Origin: DSWT01 sp035373625
GTDB taxonomy: Bacteria; Chloroflexota; Anaerolineae; B4-G1; SLSP01
Direction: 5' to 3'
NCBI GenBank assembly: GCA_035373625.1
Contig: DAOSNS010000018.1
Span: 1-64,000 of the forward strand
DNA length: 64,000 nt
Below, one piece after another: positions 35,099 through 43,665 of the stretch. Under the pieces are notes generated by a model. The model did not search any database and was not told the DNA's origin. It saw only the letters and a program-made list of their open reading frames with translations. Each line of letters begins with the position of its first letter. Within the stretch, counting starts at the first letter, position 1. The translations under genes and the position numbers were made by a program.

Positions 35099-35587
35099 AT
35101 GATGCAATACATCTATTGGGTCATCGAAAAACTGTTAGCCGGACGCCCCGGGCCGGTACGCACACCCTGGGATCCGGCGGAACTCTATGCCGGCGGGTTT
35201 CGTGCAATAGTTTCCCTGGCGGCCGAAGAACCCATAGAAGATTTGAGCAAGTATGGCTTTGAACATTACCGCGCCGCGTTTCCGCCGCTCAACTTATTCT
35301 CGGTGGGGATGCGCAAAGCCTTCATCTATGAGGCACTACCGGTATGGGACTTTATCCACACGTGCCTCGAAGCCGAAAAGCCGGTGTTGGTGCACTGTCA
35401 CGCCGGCGCCGACCGCACCGGGCTGATCCTGGCCGGCTATCTCGTAGTCTACTGCGCCGTGCCGCCGGATGTGGCCATTGTCCAGGTACGGGCAGCGAAT
35501 CCCGCCGCTATGGCAGCGGATGGATACGCCGAAACCGTAACCCTCCTGCGTCCCGGGCAAATCCCCGATCGCAAGACTTTGTTATAA
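35099..35587 (+). CDS. Dual-specificity / tyrosine phosphatase
   Basis: 162 residues. The Cys-based phosphatase loop VHCHAGADRTG starts at H99, and the general-acid region would lie in the loop around residues 60-80. It dephosphorylates proteins or small phospho-compounds in the cytoplasm; the substrate is not known. It begins a co-directional run with a Rieske protein, an aldo-keto reductase and an ABC importer, with a 34-bp gap to the next gene. Confidence 0.85.
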   Translation: MMQYIYWVIEKLLAGRPGPVRTPWDPAELYAGGFRAIVSLAAEEPIEDLSKYGFEHYRAAFPPLNLFSVGMRKAFIYEALPVWDFIHTCLEAEKPVLVHCHAGADRTGLILAGYLVVYCAVPPDVAIVQVRAANPAAMAADGYAETVTLLRPGQIPDRKTLL

Positions 35588-35621
35588 CAGAGAGCATACC
35601 GAATCGAAAGGAGCGGCAACG

Positions 35622-35975
35622 ATGAATTGGATCAAGGTTTTACCGACAAGCGCATTGCCCGAAGGGACACGACAAGTGGTGAAAGTACAGGATCATTCGA
35701 TCCTGCTCATCCACGAAAACGGCAAAATCTATGCGATGCTCAGCGCATGCCCCCACATGCGGCTGCCGCTCAAAGGCGGCAAAATCACGACAGATGAGGC
35801 CATCATCTGCCCCTTCCACCACAGCGCCTTCGACCTGCATACCGGCGATGTGAAAACCTGGTCGCCGTGGCCACCGGGCGTGGGCAAAGTGCTCGGAGCG
35901 GTTGCCCGTGAGAAGGCTTTGCGTGTTTTCCCTACCCGTATCGCCGAAGAAAGTATCTGGATCGCCCTGGATTAG
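35622..35975 (+). CDS. Rieske [2Fe-2S] ferredoxin-like protein
   Basis: 117 residues, a single Rieske domain. The cluster ligands are CPHM and, 17 residues on, CPFHH. It resembles small soluble Rieske ferredoxins of the NirD/BphF kind that carry electrons to an oxygenase or reductase. No signal peptide. GGAG precedes the ATG. The next gene encodes an aldo-keto reductase, but such reductases normally use NADPH, so a direct link is not evident. Confidence 0.9.
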   Translation: MNWIKVLPTSALPEGTRQVVKVQDHSILLIHENGKIYAMLSACPHMRLPLKGGKITTDEAIICPFHHSAFDLHTGDVKTWSPWPPGVGKVLGAVAREKALRVFPTRIAEESIWIALD

Positions 35976-36008
35976 CGGCTATCCGCCTAAAAGTAGAAAG
36001 GAGGACCT

Positions 36009-36959
36009 ATGCTCTCCCCAACAGCAGAACGTGTGATACTGGGCAATACCGACATCGCCATCTCCCCTATGGGCATCGGTACGTGGGCCTGGGGAGACAG
36101 AGTCATGTGGGGCTACGGGAAGGGCTACACCGACGCCGAGATCCGTGTAGCCTTCGACGCAGCCGTGGCGGCGGGGGTCAATTTCTTCGACACGGCAGAA
36201 GTCTACGGCCTGGGGCGCTCGGAGCGGCTGCTTGGGCAGTTCATCCGCGAGTCCGGGCAGTCTGTCGTGGTGGCCTCCAAATTTATGCCGTTTCCCTTCT
36301 GGCTGACAAAGGGCGCGCTGCGTCGGGAGTTGCGCGGCAGCCTCAAACGCCTGGGGATGACACAGGTAGACCTCTACCAGATGCACTTTCCCCTCCCGCC
36401 TGTGCCGGTCGAAACGTGGATGGAGGCTATGGCCGATGCGGTTGAAGCGGGACTGGTGCGCGCCGTGGGCGTCTCCAACTACAATCAGGCGCAGATGGAA
36501 CGGGCGTACCGGGCACTCAGCCGACGCGGCATCCACCTGGCTTCCAATCAGGTCTTTTACAGCCTGCTGCACCGTGACCCGGAATTCAACGGCGTGGCAC
36601 AATTGTGCCGGGACCTCAACATCACGCTGATCGCTTATAGCCCGCTGGAAAAGGGCATCCTCACCGGCAAATACACGCCTCAAAATCCACCTCCCGGCAT
36701 GCGCAAGCGCATCTACAACCAAGAGTACCTGCAAAAAGCGCAACCCTTGCTCGAAATCATGCGCGGCATCGGCGAATCCCACGGTGGCAAAACCGAAGCA
36801 CAGGTAGCCCTCAACTGGTTGATCTGCAAGGGCGCGGTTCCCATTCCCGGCGCGAAGAACCAGCGGCAAGTCGCTTCGAACGTTGGCGCGCTCGGCTGGC
36901 GGCTCACCGACGACGAAGTCGCCATCCTCGATGATCTGAGTTTAGCGGTCAGAAAGTGA
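36009..36959 (+). CDS. Aldo/keto reductase
   Basis: 316 residues. NAD(P)H-dependent reductase with a TIM barrel. The catalytic tetrad is recognisable: FDTAEVYG (Asp, Tyr), VASKF (Lys) and YQMHFP (His). The cofactor region GAKNQRQVASNVGALGW is near the C-terminus. Most like the AKR12/13-type reductases acting on sugars or aldehydes. AAAGGAGG lies before the ATG. Twelve bases separate it from the binding-protein gene. Confidence 0.9.
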   Translation: MLSPTAERVILGNTDIAISPMGIGTWAWGDRVMWGYGKGYTDAEIRVAFDAAVAAGVNFFDTAEVYGLGRSERLLGQFIRESGQSVVVASKFMPFPFWLTKGALRRELRGSLKRLGMTQVDLYQMHFPLPPVPVETWMEAMADAVEAGLVRAVGVSNYNQAQMERAYRALSRRGIHLASNQVFYSLLHRDPEFNGVAQLCRDLNITLIAYSPLEKGILTGKYTPQNPPPGMRKRIYNQEYLQKAQPLLEIMRGIGESHGGKTEAQVALNWLICKGAVPIPGAKNQRQVASNVGALGWRLTDDEVAILDDLSLAVRK

Positions 36960-36971
36960 TCTATACCAATT

Positions 36972-38084
36972 ATGACGAAACGTGTCTTCCTTTTTCTACT
37001 TGTCCTGACTTTGTTGTTGTCGGCCTGTCGTAGCCCACAGGCCACGAGCGTTCCCGTATCCACAACAGAGACGCCCGCCACGGCCACCCCCAATCCCACG
37101 ATCACTATCGTGGACGCGCTCAATCGCACCGTCAGTCTGCCTACCGCGCCACAACGTATCGTTCTCGCCGGCAGGGCCTTATTTATGATTGCCGATGCCG
37201 TCTACCTCTTCCCCGGTGCTGCGGATAGGATCGTCGGCATGGGTAACACCAATCAGGGGCCGGATAACTTCATCCAATTGATTGATCCGCGCTACGCGGA
37301 AAAACAAAATCTGGAGATAGATGCCGGCGCGGAGCAGGTGGCCGCCCTCCACCCCGATCTGGTCATCCTGAAGAGTTATCTCGCCGATAGCGTCGGCGCA
37401 CCCATCGAAGCCCTCGGTATTCCGGTGATCTACGTTGACTTCGAGACACCCGAACAGTATATGCGCGATCTGGCCATTCTCGGTAAAGTCTTTGGCAATG
37501 AAGCCCGCGCGGTCGAAGTTGCGGCTTTCTTTCAAAAGAAGATGGATGAAGTCGCCCAAAAGGTCAAAGATGCCCCTCGACCGCGTGTGCTGGTGTTGTA
37601 TTACAACAACAAAGACGGCAAAGTGGCGTTTAGCGTTCCGCCGCTGAATTGGATCCAGACGACGCTGGTGAATATGGCCGGCGGCGCACCGGTTTGGGCC
37701 GATGCCAATCCCGGCAAAGGGTGGACGCAGGTGACGTTGGAGCAAATCGCGGCCTGGGACGCCGACCAGATTTTCGTCATTGCCTACTTCAAGCCTGCCC
37801 CCGACGTAGTCGCCGAGCTGAAAACCGACCCGAACTGGGCGGCCATCCGCGCCGTCAAGGAGGGACACCTCTATCCTTTCGCCGCCGACCTCTACAGTTG
37901 GGATCAGCCCGACACGCGCTGGATTCTCGGTCTCACCTGGCTGGCGGGTAAAATCCACCCCGAACGGTTCCCCGATCTTGACATGGGCGCCGAAGTACTG
38001 ACTTTTTACCAGACGCTCTACGGGTTGGATGCAACATTCGTGGAACAAAACATCGTCCCGACTTTCAAAGGTGTGTTGCCGTAA
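36972..38084 (+). CDS. ABC importer substrate-binding lipoprotein (iron-siderophore/cobalamin type)
   Basis: 370 residues. Lipoprotein signal ending LLLSAC, then a Thr/Pro linker and a class III binding fold (Peripla_BP_2), with RIVLAGRALFMIADAV, PDLVILKSY and VIYVDFETPEQY. It catches the metal complex outside the membrane and delivers it to the permease encoded next. Whether the ligand is a ferric siderophore, haem or cobalamin cannot be settled; no riboswitch or Fur box was found, as the gap upstream is only 12 bp. Confidence 0.88.
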   Translation: MTKRVFLFLLVLTLLLSACRSPQATSVPVSTTETPATATPNPTITIVDALNRTVSLPTAPQRIVLAGRALFMIADAVYLFPGAADRIVGMGNTNQGPDNFIQLIDPRYAEKQNLEIDAGAEQVAALHPDLVILKSYLADSVGAPIEALGIPVIYVDFETPEQYMRDLAILGKVFGNEARAVEVAAFFQKKMDEVAQKVKDAPRPRVLVLYYNNKDGKVAFSVPPLNWIQTTLVNMAGGAPVWADANPGKGWTQVTLEQIAAWDADQIFVIAYFKPAPDVVAELKTDPNWAAIRAVKEGHLYPFAADLYSWDQPDTRWILGLTWLAGKIHPERFPDLDMGAEVLTFYQTLYGLDATFVEQNIVPTFKGVLP

Positions 38085-38111
38085 AAAGCCAATCGGGAGC
38101 CGACATTCAGC

Positions 38112-39146
38112 GTGCAAGCCGACTCCCGATTCTCAGCTTTTGACTTCCGCTATGTAGCTTTGAACATCAACCGCGCTTTCCTTGTCCTGTTGATTGTACT
38201 GACGGGCGTTTTCTTCCTCTCGACCCTGCTTGGACGTTATCCTATGCCGGGGTTGCTCTCCTTCACGCAACTCACTCAGGATGAACTCGCTCAGCGACTG
38301 CTTTTCAACCTGCGTCTGCCACGCCTGTTGACCGCACTCTTGCTTGGCATGACACTTGCGGCTGCGGGCATCGTCTTTCAGCTTCTGTTCAGCAACCCGT
38401 TGGTGGAGCCGGGTTTTTTGGGTGTTTCTCAGGGTGCGGCATTCGGTGCGGCGTTCGCCATTGTCTTTTTGGGCAGTGGGGCGTTCGTCACACAGATCAG
38501 CGCCACGCTCTTTGCTCTGGCCGGGTTGGGCATTTCCTACCTGCTCGCCCATCGGCTGCGCTACGGCGGCTGGATATTACGCCTCGTGCTGGCGGGCATT
38601 GCCGTCTCGGCGTTGTTCTCGGCGGGACTGGGCCTGCTGAAATACCTGGCAGACCCACTCACCCAACTGCCCGAAATCACGTTCTGGTTGCTTGGCGGAT
38701 TGGCAAGTATGACGTGGCGCAAACTGCTCAGCATCCTGCCCGCCGTTATTCTGGGGCTTACTGTGATTTACCTCTTGCGATGGCGGCTGAACATCCTGGC
38801 CCTCGCCGAGCAAACGGCCTTCTCGTTGGGTGTCCCTGCCGGACGGGAGCGTCTGTTGCTCATCTTCGCGGCCGTCTTGCCCACCGCGGCCCTCATTTCC
38901 GTCAGCGGGATGGTCGGCTGGGTCGGTTTGATCATCCCACACATTGCCCGTCGCCTGTTCCGTACCGATGCCCGCTTTAGCCTGCCGGCGGCCATGCTGC
39001 TCGGCGGCATCTTCACGATGCTGTGCGATGATCTGGCACGTACCCTGCTGGCAGGCGAGATACCGCTCGGCATCCTGACCTCGCTCTTCGGCGCGCTCGT
39101 CTTCCTTGCCCTGATGACCTTTCAACAATCGAAACCTCAACCATGA
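38112..39146 (+). CDS. FecCD-family ABC permease
   Basis: 344 residues, about ten membrane helices, with the family landmarks LRLPRLLTALLLGMTLAAAG near the start and VGWVGLIIPHIARR in the ATPase-contact loop. It forms the homodimeric channel of the importer. The start is GTG without a clear ribosome site. The last codons overlap the ATPase gene start (ATGA), giving translational coupling. Confidence 0.9.
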   Translation: MQADSRFSAFDFRYVALNINRAFLVLLIVLTGVFFLSTLLGRYPMPGLLSFTQLTQDELAQRLLFNLRLPRLLTALLLGMTLAAAGIVFQLLFSNPLVEPGFLGVSQGAAFGAAFAIVFLGSGAFVTQISATLFALAGLGISYLLAHRLRYGGWILRLVLAGIAVSALFSAGLGLLKYLADPLTQLPEITFWLLGGLASMTWRKLLSILPAVILGLTVIYLLRWRLNILALAEQTAFSLGVPAGRERLLLIFAAVLPTAALISVSGMVGWVGLIIPHIARRLFRTDARFSLPAAMLLGGIFTMLCDDLARTLLAGEIPLGILTSLFGALVFLALMTFQQSKPQP

Positions 39147-39937
39147 ATACCGCGATTCTCTCTTTCCGCAATGTTTCCTTTGGCTATCAGCCATCGCAAC
39201 CGGTATTGCAGGACGTGAATTTCGATCTGCGTCCCGGGCGGATTGCTGCAATCCTGGGGCCGAACGGCGCCGGCAAGACTACTTTGCTCTTCCTGGCATT
39301 GGGCTGGCTTACCGCCTGGACAGGTGAGGTGACCCTCAACGGACGCCCGCTCAAAGCCCTTTCCCCACGGGAGCGCGGACGCATGATGGCACTCGTTCCG
39401 CAAAGCGAATACACCCCCTTCGATTACACCGTCCTCGAATACGTTTTGATGGGGCGCGCGCCGCATCTGCTCCCTCTCGGCATGCCCTCGGTCGGCGATA
39501 CCGACATCGCCCTGAACGCCCTTGAGCAAGTCGGCATCCGGCATCTCGCCGGTCGCGCCGTCCCCCGCATCTCCGGCGGCGAGCGTCAACTGATGCTCCT
39601 GGCCCGCGCCCTCACCCAACTCGCGGCAAGTCCTGATCCGACGACGCGGCTGCTCCTGCTGGATGAACCCACCGCCCACCTCGACCTGCGCAACAAGGCG
39701 CGCATCATCGAAATTATGCGCCGTCTGCGCGACACAGGGGCAACCCTGTTGATGACCAATCACGAACCCGATGTCGTCCTTGCCGTCGCCGATGATGTCT
39801 TGCTGCTGGAACCGGCGTTGCCACCCCAGTTTGGGGCACTGGAACAGGTCTTCACCGCCGAAGCTCTCAGCCGCGTGTATCAGCTCCCCATCCGACTGGT
39901 TCAAGTGGATGGCCATAAGCAGGTCTTGTGGACGTAA
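39143..39937 (+). CDS. ABC importer ATPase (FecE/BtuD-like)
   Basis: 264 residues. Walker A GPNGAGKTT, Q-loop LVPQSEYTP, signature ISGGERQ, Walker B LLLLDEPTAHLD and switch His in TNHEPD are all intact. It powers the adjacent permease. It closes the operon; its stop is followed by the promoter region of the rhomboid gene. Confidence 0.92.
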   Translation: MNTAILSFRNVSFGYQPSQPVLQDVNFDLRPGRIAAILGPNGAGKTTLLFLALGWLTAWTGEVTLNGRPLKALSPRERGRMMALVPQSEYTPFDYTVLEYVLMGRAPHLLPLGMPSVGDTDIALNALEQVGIRHLAGRAVPRISGGERQLMLLARALTQLAASPDPTTRLLLLDEPTAHLDLRNKARIIEIMRRLRDTGATLLMTNHEPDVVLAVADDVLLLEPALPPQFGALEQVFTAEALSRVYQLPIRLVQVDGHKQVLWT

Positions 39938-39951
39938 AAAAGAAGGTCCTT

Positions 39952-39979
39952 TTGCCCTTACACAAATCAGGGTTACAAT
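39952..39979 (+). promoter_or_regulatory. Promoter upstream of the rhomboid gene
   Basis: TTGCCC at 39952-39957 and TACAAT at 39974-39979, 16 bp apart. The leader would be about 145 nt and contains the CGCAGAG-type inverted repeat. Confidence 0.55.
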
Positions 39980-40040
39980 CCAGACATGACCTGGCAAGGA
40001 GTGTAATCGAACCTGAGGTACAGCCCCGATAATAGAAATT

Positions 40041-40112
40041 TCACCGCAGAGCACGCGGAGAACGCAGAGTATTTTCATTTTCCTCTGTGAACTCTGGAAC
40101 TTCTGTGGCCAT
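40041..40112. repeat. CGCAGAG-type inverted repeat in the rhomboid leader
   Basis: ACCGCAGAGCACGCGGAG and ACGCAGAG on the left face CCTCTGTGAACTCTGG and TTCTGTGG on the right, an imperfect hairpin of about 70 bp. Similar CGCAGAG-type repeats are familiar from many environmental bacterial genomes. Confidence 0.7.
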
Positions 40113-40130
40113 TGACATAAGGAGACACTG

Positions 40131-40850
40131 ATGATTCCATTAGGGGATGATATACCGTCACGACGTTTCCCGACAGTCACGCTCGGCTTGATCGTCGTCA
40201 ATACTCTCGTCTTTTTCTTCGAGGTGCTGCTTGGACCGAGGGCTGACCTGCTGGCGCAGATGTTCGGTGCAACGCCGATTCACATTATGACCGGCTGGAC
40301 CAATCCTCTGACGTTGGTGACGCTTTTCACGGCTATGTACCTGCACGGCGGTTGGGCACACTTGATCGGCAACATGCTCTACCTGTGGATTTTCGGTGAC
40401 AATGTCGAAGACCGCATGGGGCATGGACGATTCTTCGTTTTCTACACCCTCTGCGGCGTGCTTTCGGGGATGGCGCAAGTGCTGGCGATGCCCACTTCGC
40501 GCGTCCCGGCGATCGGGGCGAGCGGTGCGATTGCCGGCGTGTTGGGTGCGTATCTGCTGCTGTTTCCCCACGCCCGGATCCGCACTCTTATCCCCCTGTT
40601 CTTTTTCTATACGACTATCTACTTGCCTGCCATATTGGTGCTCGGCGGGTGGTTTCTGGTGCAGTTTCTCAACGGCATAGCTTCGCTTAGCGTCAATGTG
40701 CAGGTGGGCGGCGTGGCGTGGTGGGCGCACATCGGTGGATTTGCCTCCGGGATGCTCCTGATGCCCATCTTTCGCCAGAAACAGCCCCCCACATTGCCGC
40801 CTTTTCCCTACTATTATGATGGCAGTCGCTACTGGCACGATGACTTTTGA
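40131..40850 (+). CDS. Rhomboid-family intramembrane serine protease
   Basis: 239 residues with six to seven membrane helices. The catalytic dyad is S131 in GASGAIAG and H200 in WAHIGGFASG. The HGGWAHLIGNMLYLWIFG segment is the conserved loop-helix of the family. It cuts transmembrane helices of other proteins within the membrane. The C-terminal tail is Pro/Tyr-rich. The last codons overlap the yggS start region. Confidence 0.93.
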   Translation: MIPLGDDIPSRRFPTVTLGLIVVNTLVFFFEVLLGPRADLLAQMFGATPIHIMTGWTNPLTLVTLFTAMYLHGGWAHLIGNMLYLWIFGDNVEDRMGHGRFFVFYTLCGVLSGMAQVLAMPTSRVPAIGASGAIAGVLGAYLLLFPHARIRTLIPLFFFYTTIYLPAILVLGGWFLVQFLNGIASLSVNVQVGGVAWWAHIGGFASGMLLMPIFRQKQPPTLPPFPYYYDGSRYWHDDF

Positions 40851-41577
40851 GACCATTCCGACGAACCTGGCGCGGCTGCGTGAACGCATCGCCGAAGCCG
40901 CATTGCGCGCCGGACGACAACCCGCCGACGTGCGGCTGGTCGCTGTGACCAAAACCTTTCCGGTGGACGCGCTGTTGGTGGCCTGGGAAGCCGGTCAGCG
41001 GGATTTCGGCGAAAACCGTCCCGAAGAGGGCGCGCAGAAAGTGCTGGAAGCGGCAACGCGGCTCTCCAATGCAACAGCACGCCCGATCTGGCACATGATC
41101 GGGCACATTCAACGGCGGAAGGCACATCTGGTCAGCGCGTACTTCGATATGGTACACTCCGTTGATCGGCTGGCGCTGGCGCAGAAATTGAGCGCGCTGG
41201 CGGTCGAGGCCGGACGTGAGATGCCGGTGCTGCTGGAGTGCAACGTTTCCGGCGAGGCGAGCAAGTACGGCTACCCGGTCGCCGGCTGGGAGGGCGATGC
41301 GGCGATCCGCGAGCAGATGTACGCCGAGGTGGCCGCCGTTGAGGCGCTCCCCGGCCTACGGCTTGAAGGGCTGATGACGATGGCGCCGCTTGTCGAAGAT
41401 GCCGAAAGCGTGCGCCCGGTTTTCGCTTCGCTGCGCGCCTTGCGCGACGCGCTCCGTGAGCATTTCTCGGCCCTGGCCCTGCCGCACCTTTCGATGGGAA
41501 TGAGCAACGACTTTGAGGTCGCCGTTGAAGAAGGCGCCACGCTGGTACGCATCGGGCGGGCCATTTTCAGTTCATAA
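40840..41577 (+). CDS. yggS: YggS-family pyridoxal-phosphate homeostasis protein
   Basis: 245 residues. A PLP-binding barrel with the cofactor Lys in LVAVTKTFP and the following RDFGENRPEEGAQK, HMIGHIQRRKA and GLMTMAP motifs. It buffers PLP and affects amino-acid balance; it has no known catalytic activity. The ATG at 40840 matches the usual N-terminus; in-frame ATGs at 40816 and 40819 would add eight residues. It overlaps the rhomboid gene and is followed 12 bp later by yggT, a very common pairing near division genes. Confidence 0.92.
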   Translation: MTFETIPTNLARLRERIAEAALRAGRQPADVRLVAVTKTFPVDALLVAWEAGQRDFGENRPEEGAQKVLEAATRLSNATARPIWHMIGHIQRRKAHLVSAYFDMVHSVDRLALAQKLSALAVEAGREMPVLLECNVSGEASKYGYPVAGWEGDAAIREQMYAEVAAVEALPGLRLEGLMTMAPLVEDAESVRPVFASLRALRDALREHFSALALPHLSMGMSNDFEVAVEEGATLVRIGRAIFSS

Positions 41578-41589
41578 AAAGGAGGTTAG

Positions 41590-42177
41590 ATGTTCATTCA
41601 TACCCTCATCCGTGTACTCGACATCATCTTCGGTATAGCAGGCTTGATCCTGGTCCTGCGTATCATCTTGCACCTGTTCAATCTCTCGCCGCAGAAGCCG
41701 GTGATGCGCGCGCTCATCCTCATCACCGACCCGTTACTCACTCTGGCCAACAAAATACTCGGCATCCCTGCCTACCGGCGCTACGATCTCTCCACAGTCG
41801 GGGCCATGGTGGCAACCTTGATTGTCATCTGGGTTGGGCGAACGCTGATCGTGTGGGTCCTGCAACTCATCCTCTACATTCCAGGATGGGTCAGCAACCC
41901 GCTAAGGAGTCTCTATGCCATCCTGGTTTTCATCCTGCAACTGGCCTTTGAACTCTATAGCATGGCCCTGCTGACGCGCGTTCTCTTCGAGTGGATCCAC
42001 ATCCCTTATTCCAGCCGGGTGATGCGCTTCCTGTGGGACATCACCGAGCCGGTGCTCGCCCCACTCCGACGAGTCCTGCCCCCCTTTGCAGGTCTGGATT
42101 TCTCACCCCTCATTGCCTTTTTCCTGTTGAGCCTGTTGGAACGGCTGGTGTTTACAATGCTGGGTTGGATCTTTTGA
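41590..42177 (+). CDS. YggT-family membrane protein with two YggT units
   Basis: 195 residues. Two similar halves, each with two hydrophobic helices around a conserved PVMRALILITDPLL or SRVMRFLWDITEPVL segment. AAAGGAGG precedes the ATG. Family members are linked by context to cell division and PLP metabolism but their biochemical role is not known. It ends the rhomboid-yggS operon. Confidence 0.88.
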   Translation: MFIHTLIRVLDIIFGIAGLILVLRIILHLFNLSPQKPVMRALILITDPLLTLANKILGIPAYRRYDLSTVGAMVATLIVIWVGRTLIVWVLQLILYIPGWVSNPLRSLYAILVFILQLAFELYSMALLTRVLFEWIHIPYSSRVMRFLWDITEPVLAPLRRVLPPFAGLDFSPLIAFFLLSLLERLVFTMLGWIF

Positions 42178-42267
42178 GGGGACAAGGGGCGTCTTCTCTG
42201 CGCGGATAAAGCCGTGTGTTTTTTCAATGCGCTTCGTCGGACAGAGGAAAAACAAATTGCCAATCTT

Positions 42268-42295
42268 TTGCACAGTATAGGGGTCGTGCTATAAT
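42268..42295 (+). promoter_or_regulatory. Promoter of the double-HTH / TPR operon
   Basis: TTGCAC at 42268-42273 and TATAAT at 42290-42295, 16 bp apart. The leader of about 85 nt contains GGGG..CCCC complementarity around 42312-42331. Confidence 0.65.
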
Positions 42296-42387
42296 GAATT
42301 TATAGACAAGTCGGGGCGAGGAGCATCCCCATTGTGCTGGGATAAATGGGTGCAGGCCATACGTTCACAAGATTTCAAGGAGTAACC

Positions 42388-43065
42388 ATGCCAAACCAAG
42401 AAGTGATTGAACTGCGAAGTCGGATCATCGGGGCGTTGCTCCAAAACGTGCGTGACCGGTCACGCCTCTCACAAGAGGAATGTGCCGCCGTTCTCGGCGT
42501 GCCCGTCGAGACGCTGGCGGCCTATGAAGAGGGGAGCAAAGCCATCTCGTTGCCCGAGCTGGAACTGCTGACACGCTACCTGAACGTGCCGCTGAGTGCC
42601 ATACGCACCGCCGACACATTAAACGAGATGCAGGAAGAAAAGAAGATGCCCAATCCACGCATGTACCTGGTCTTGCGGCATCGTATCGTAGGGGCACGCT
42701 TGCGTCAATTGCGCAGTGAAGCGAACCGTACCCAACAAGACCTGGCGGATATGCTCGAATGTCCGCTATCCACCGTTGTCGAGTATGAGCTTGGAAAGCG
42801 TCCCATCTCTGTCGCCGAACTGGAAGTCATCTGCCGGGCACTCAATGTCCCGCTCAGCTATTTCCTCGATAAAGATAGCAACATCGGCAAGTGGCATGTG
42901 TTACAGGATCAATTTGAGCTGTTCAAAGAACTGCCGCCCGAGATCCGCGAATTTGTCCTCAAACCGATCAACAAGAGTTACCTGGAGCTGGCGATGAAGC
43001 TGGCGGCAATGCCGGCCGGCGCGCTGCGGGCCATTGCCGAGAGCTTATTGGAGATCACATTCTAG
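42388..43065 (+). CDS. Double helix-turn-helix (XRE) protein
   Basis: 225 residues. Two XRE-type DNA-binding domains in tandem, about 10-65 (QNVRDRSRLSQEECAAVLGV...YEEGSKAISLPELELL) and about 90-145 (RQLRSEANRTQQDLADMLEC...YELGKRPISVAELEVI), each ending in a LNVPLS phrase, so the gene arose by internal duplication. The C-terminal 65 residues are helical. It probably binds DNA with two half-sites from one chain. AAGGAG lies five bases before the ATG, so an in-frame start 14 codons earlier is rejected. Eight bases separate it from the TPR gene. Confidence 0.87.
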   Translation: MPNQEVIELRSRIIGALLQNVRDRSRLSQEECAAVLGVPVETLAAYEEGSKAISLPELELLTRYLNVPLSAIRTADTLNEMQEEKKMPNPRMYLVLRHRIVGARLRQLRSEANRTQQDLADMLECPLSTVVEYELGKRPISVAELEVICRALNVPLSYFLDKDSNIGKWHVLQDQFELFKELPPEIREFVLKPINKSYLELAMKLAAMPAGALRAIAESLLEITF

Positions 43066-43073
43066 GGGGACCC

Positions 43074-43610
43074 ATGAACACACCGACCGCTGAAGAATTG
43101 CAGAAAGAAGGGCTTCGTCTCTTCCAGGAAGGGCTGTACGATGAGGCCGCACGGCGCTTCGGAGAGGCCCTGGAACATTTCGCCGAAGAGAACCGTGAAA
43201 TCGAAGCGGGCGAGATGCTCAACAACATCGGCATCATCCGCCGTAAGCAAAGCCGCTGGGAGGAGGCGCTCGCGTCCATCGAAGAGGCGCATCGTATCTT
43301 CAGCCGGGCCGGCGATAAATCGCGCGCGGCGCAGGCGCTGGGCAACCTGGCAAGCGTCTATGCCGCTCTCAAGCGTCAGGAAGAAGCCATTGAAGCCTGG
43401 CGGTCAGCCGCTACGATCTTTGAAGAGATCGGAGATCGGCAAAAGCAGGGAGATACTTTGATGGCGCTGGGGTTGGCACTCTTCAAATGGGGGCGAAGGC
43501 AAGAAGGTCTGGTCGCCTATCAAGCCGGCCTACAAACCGTGGAGAAGCCCACGGCCATGCAAAAACTGTCGCGGACGCTACTGGCGATTCAGGCGCGCGT
43601 CTTGGGATAA
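43074..43610 (+). CDS. Tetratricopeptide-repeat protein
   Basis: 178 residues forming about four TPR units (for example GLYDEAARRFGEALEHF, SRWEEALASIEEAHRIF, KRQEEAIEAWRSAATIF). Soluble, no signal peptide. TPR domains bind peptides or proteins; being co-transcribed with a double-HTH protein suggests it modulates that regulator, as in HTH-TPR sensors where both domains are on one chain. A strong hairpin follows the gene. Confidence 0.85.
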   Translation: MNTPTAEELQKEGLRLFQEGLYDEAARRFGEALEHFAEENREIEAGEMLNNIGIIRRKQSRWEEALASIEEAHRIFSRAGDKSRAAQALGNLASVYAALKRQEEAIEAWRSAATIFEEIGDRQKQGDTLMALGLALFKWGRRQEGLVAYQAGLQTVEKPTAMQKLSRTLLAIQARVLG

Positions 43611-43631
43611 CACAAAAGATGGAGTGGCGAT

Positions 43632-43658
43632 GAGAGGGGCGGCATGGCCGCCCCTCTC
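43632..43658. terminator. Stem-loop after the TPR gene
   Basis: A perfect 12-bp stem GAGAGGGGCGGC / GCCGCCCCTCTC with a 3-nt loop, 22 bp after the stop codon and eight bases before the parS site. Confidence 0.7.
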
Positions 43659-43665
43659 GCATAGA

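Noticed and set aside
15541..35360. DnaA boxes and possible replication origin
   Set aside because: Exact TTATCCACA boxes at 15541, 29711 (reverse) and 35352 are isolated and inside genes; there is no cluster or AT-rich unwinding region.
35979..36869. Minus-strand frame of 296 codons
   Set aside because: It is opposite a well-supported aldo/keto reductase gene with intact catalytic residues.
36940..36975. Cobalamin riboswitch or Fur box before the metal importer
   Set aside because: Only 12 bp separate the importer from the preceding gene and no conserved box is seen.
39137..40201. Minus-strand frame of 354 codons
   Set aside because: It is opposite the ABC ATPase gene and runs through an intergenic repeat; no domain is visible.
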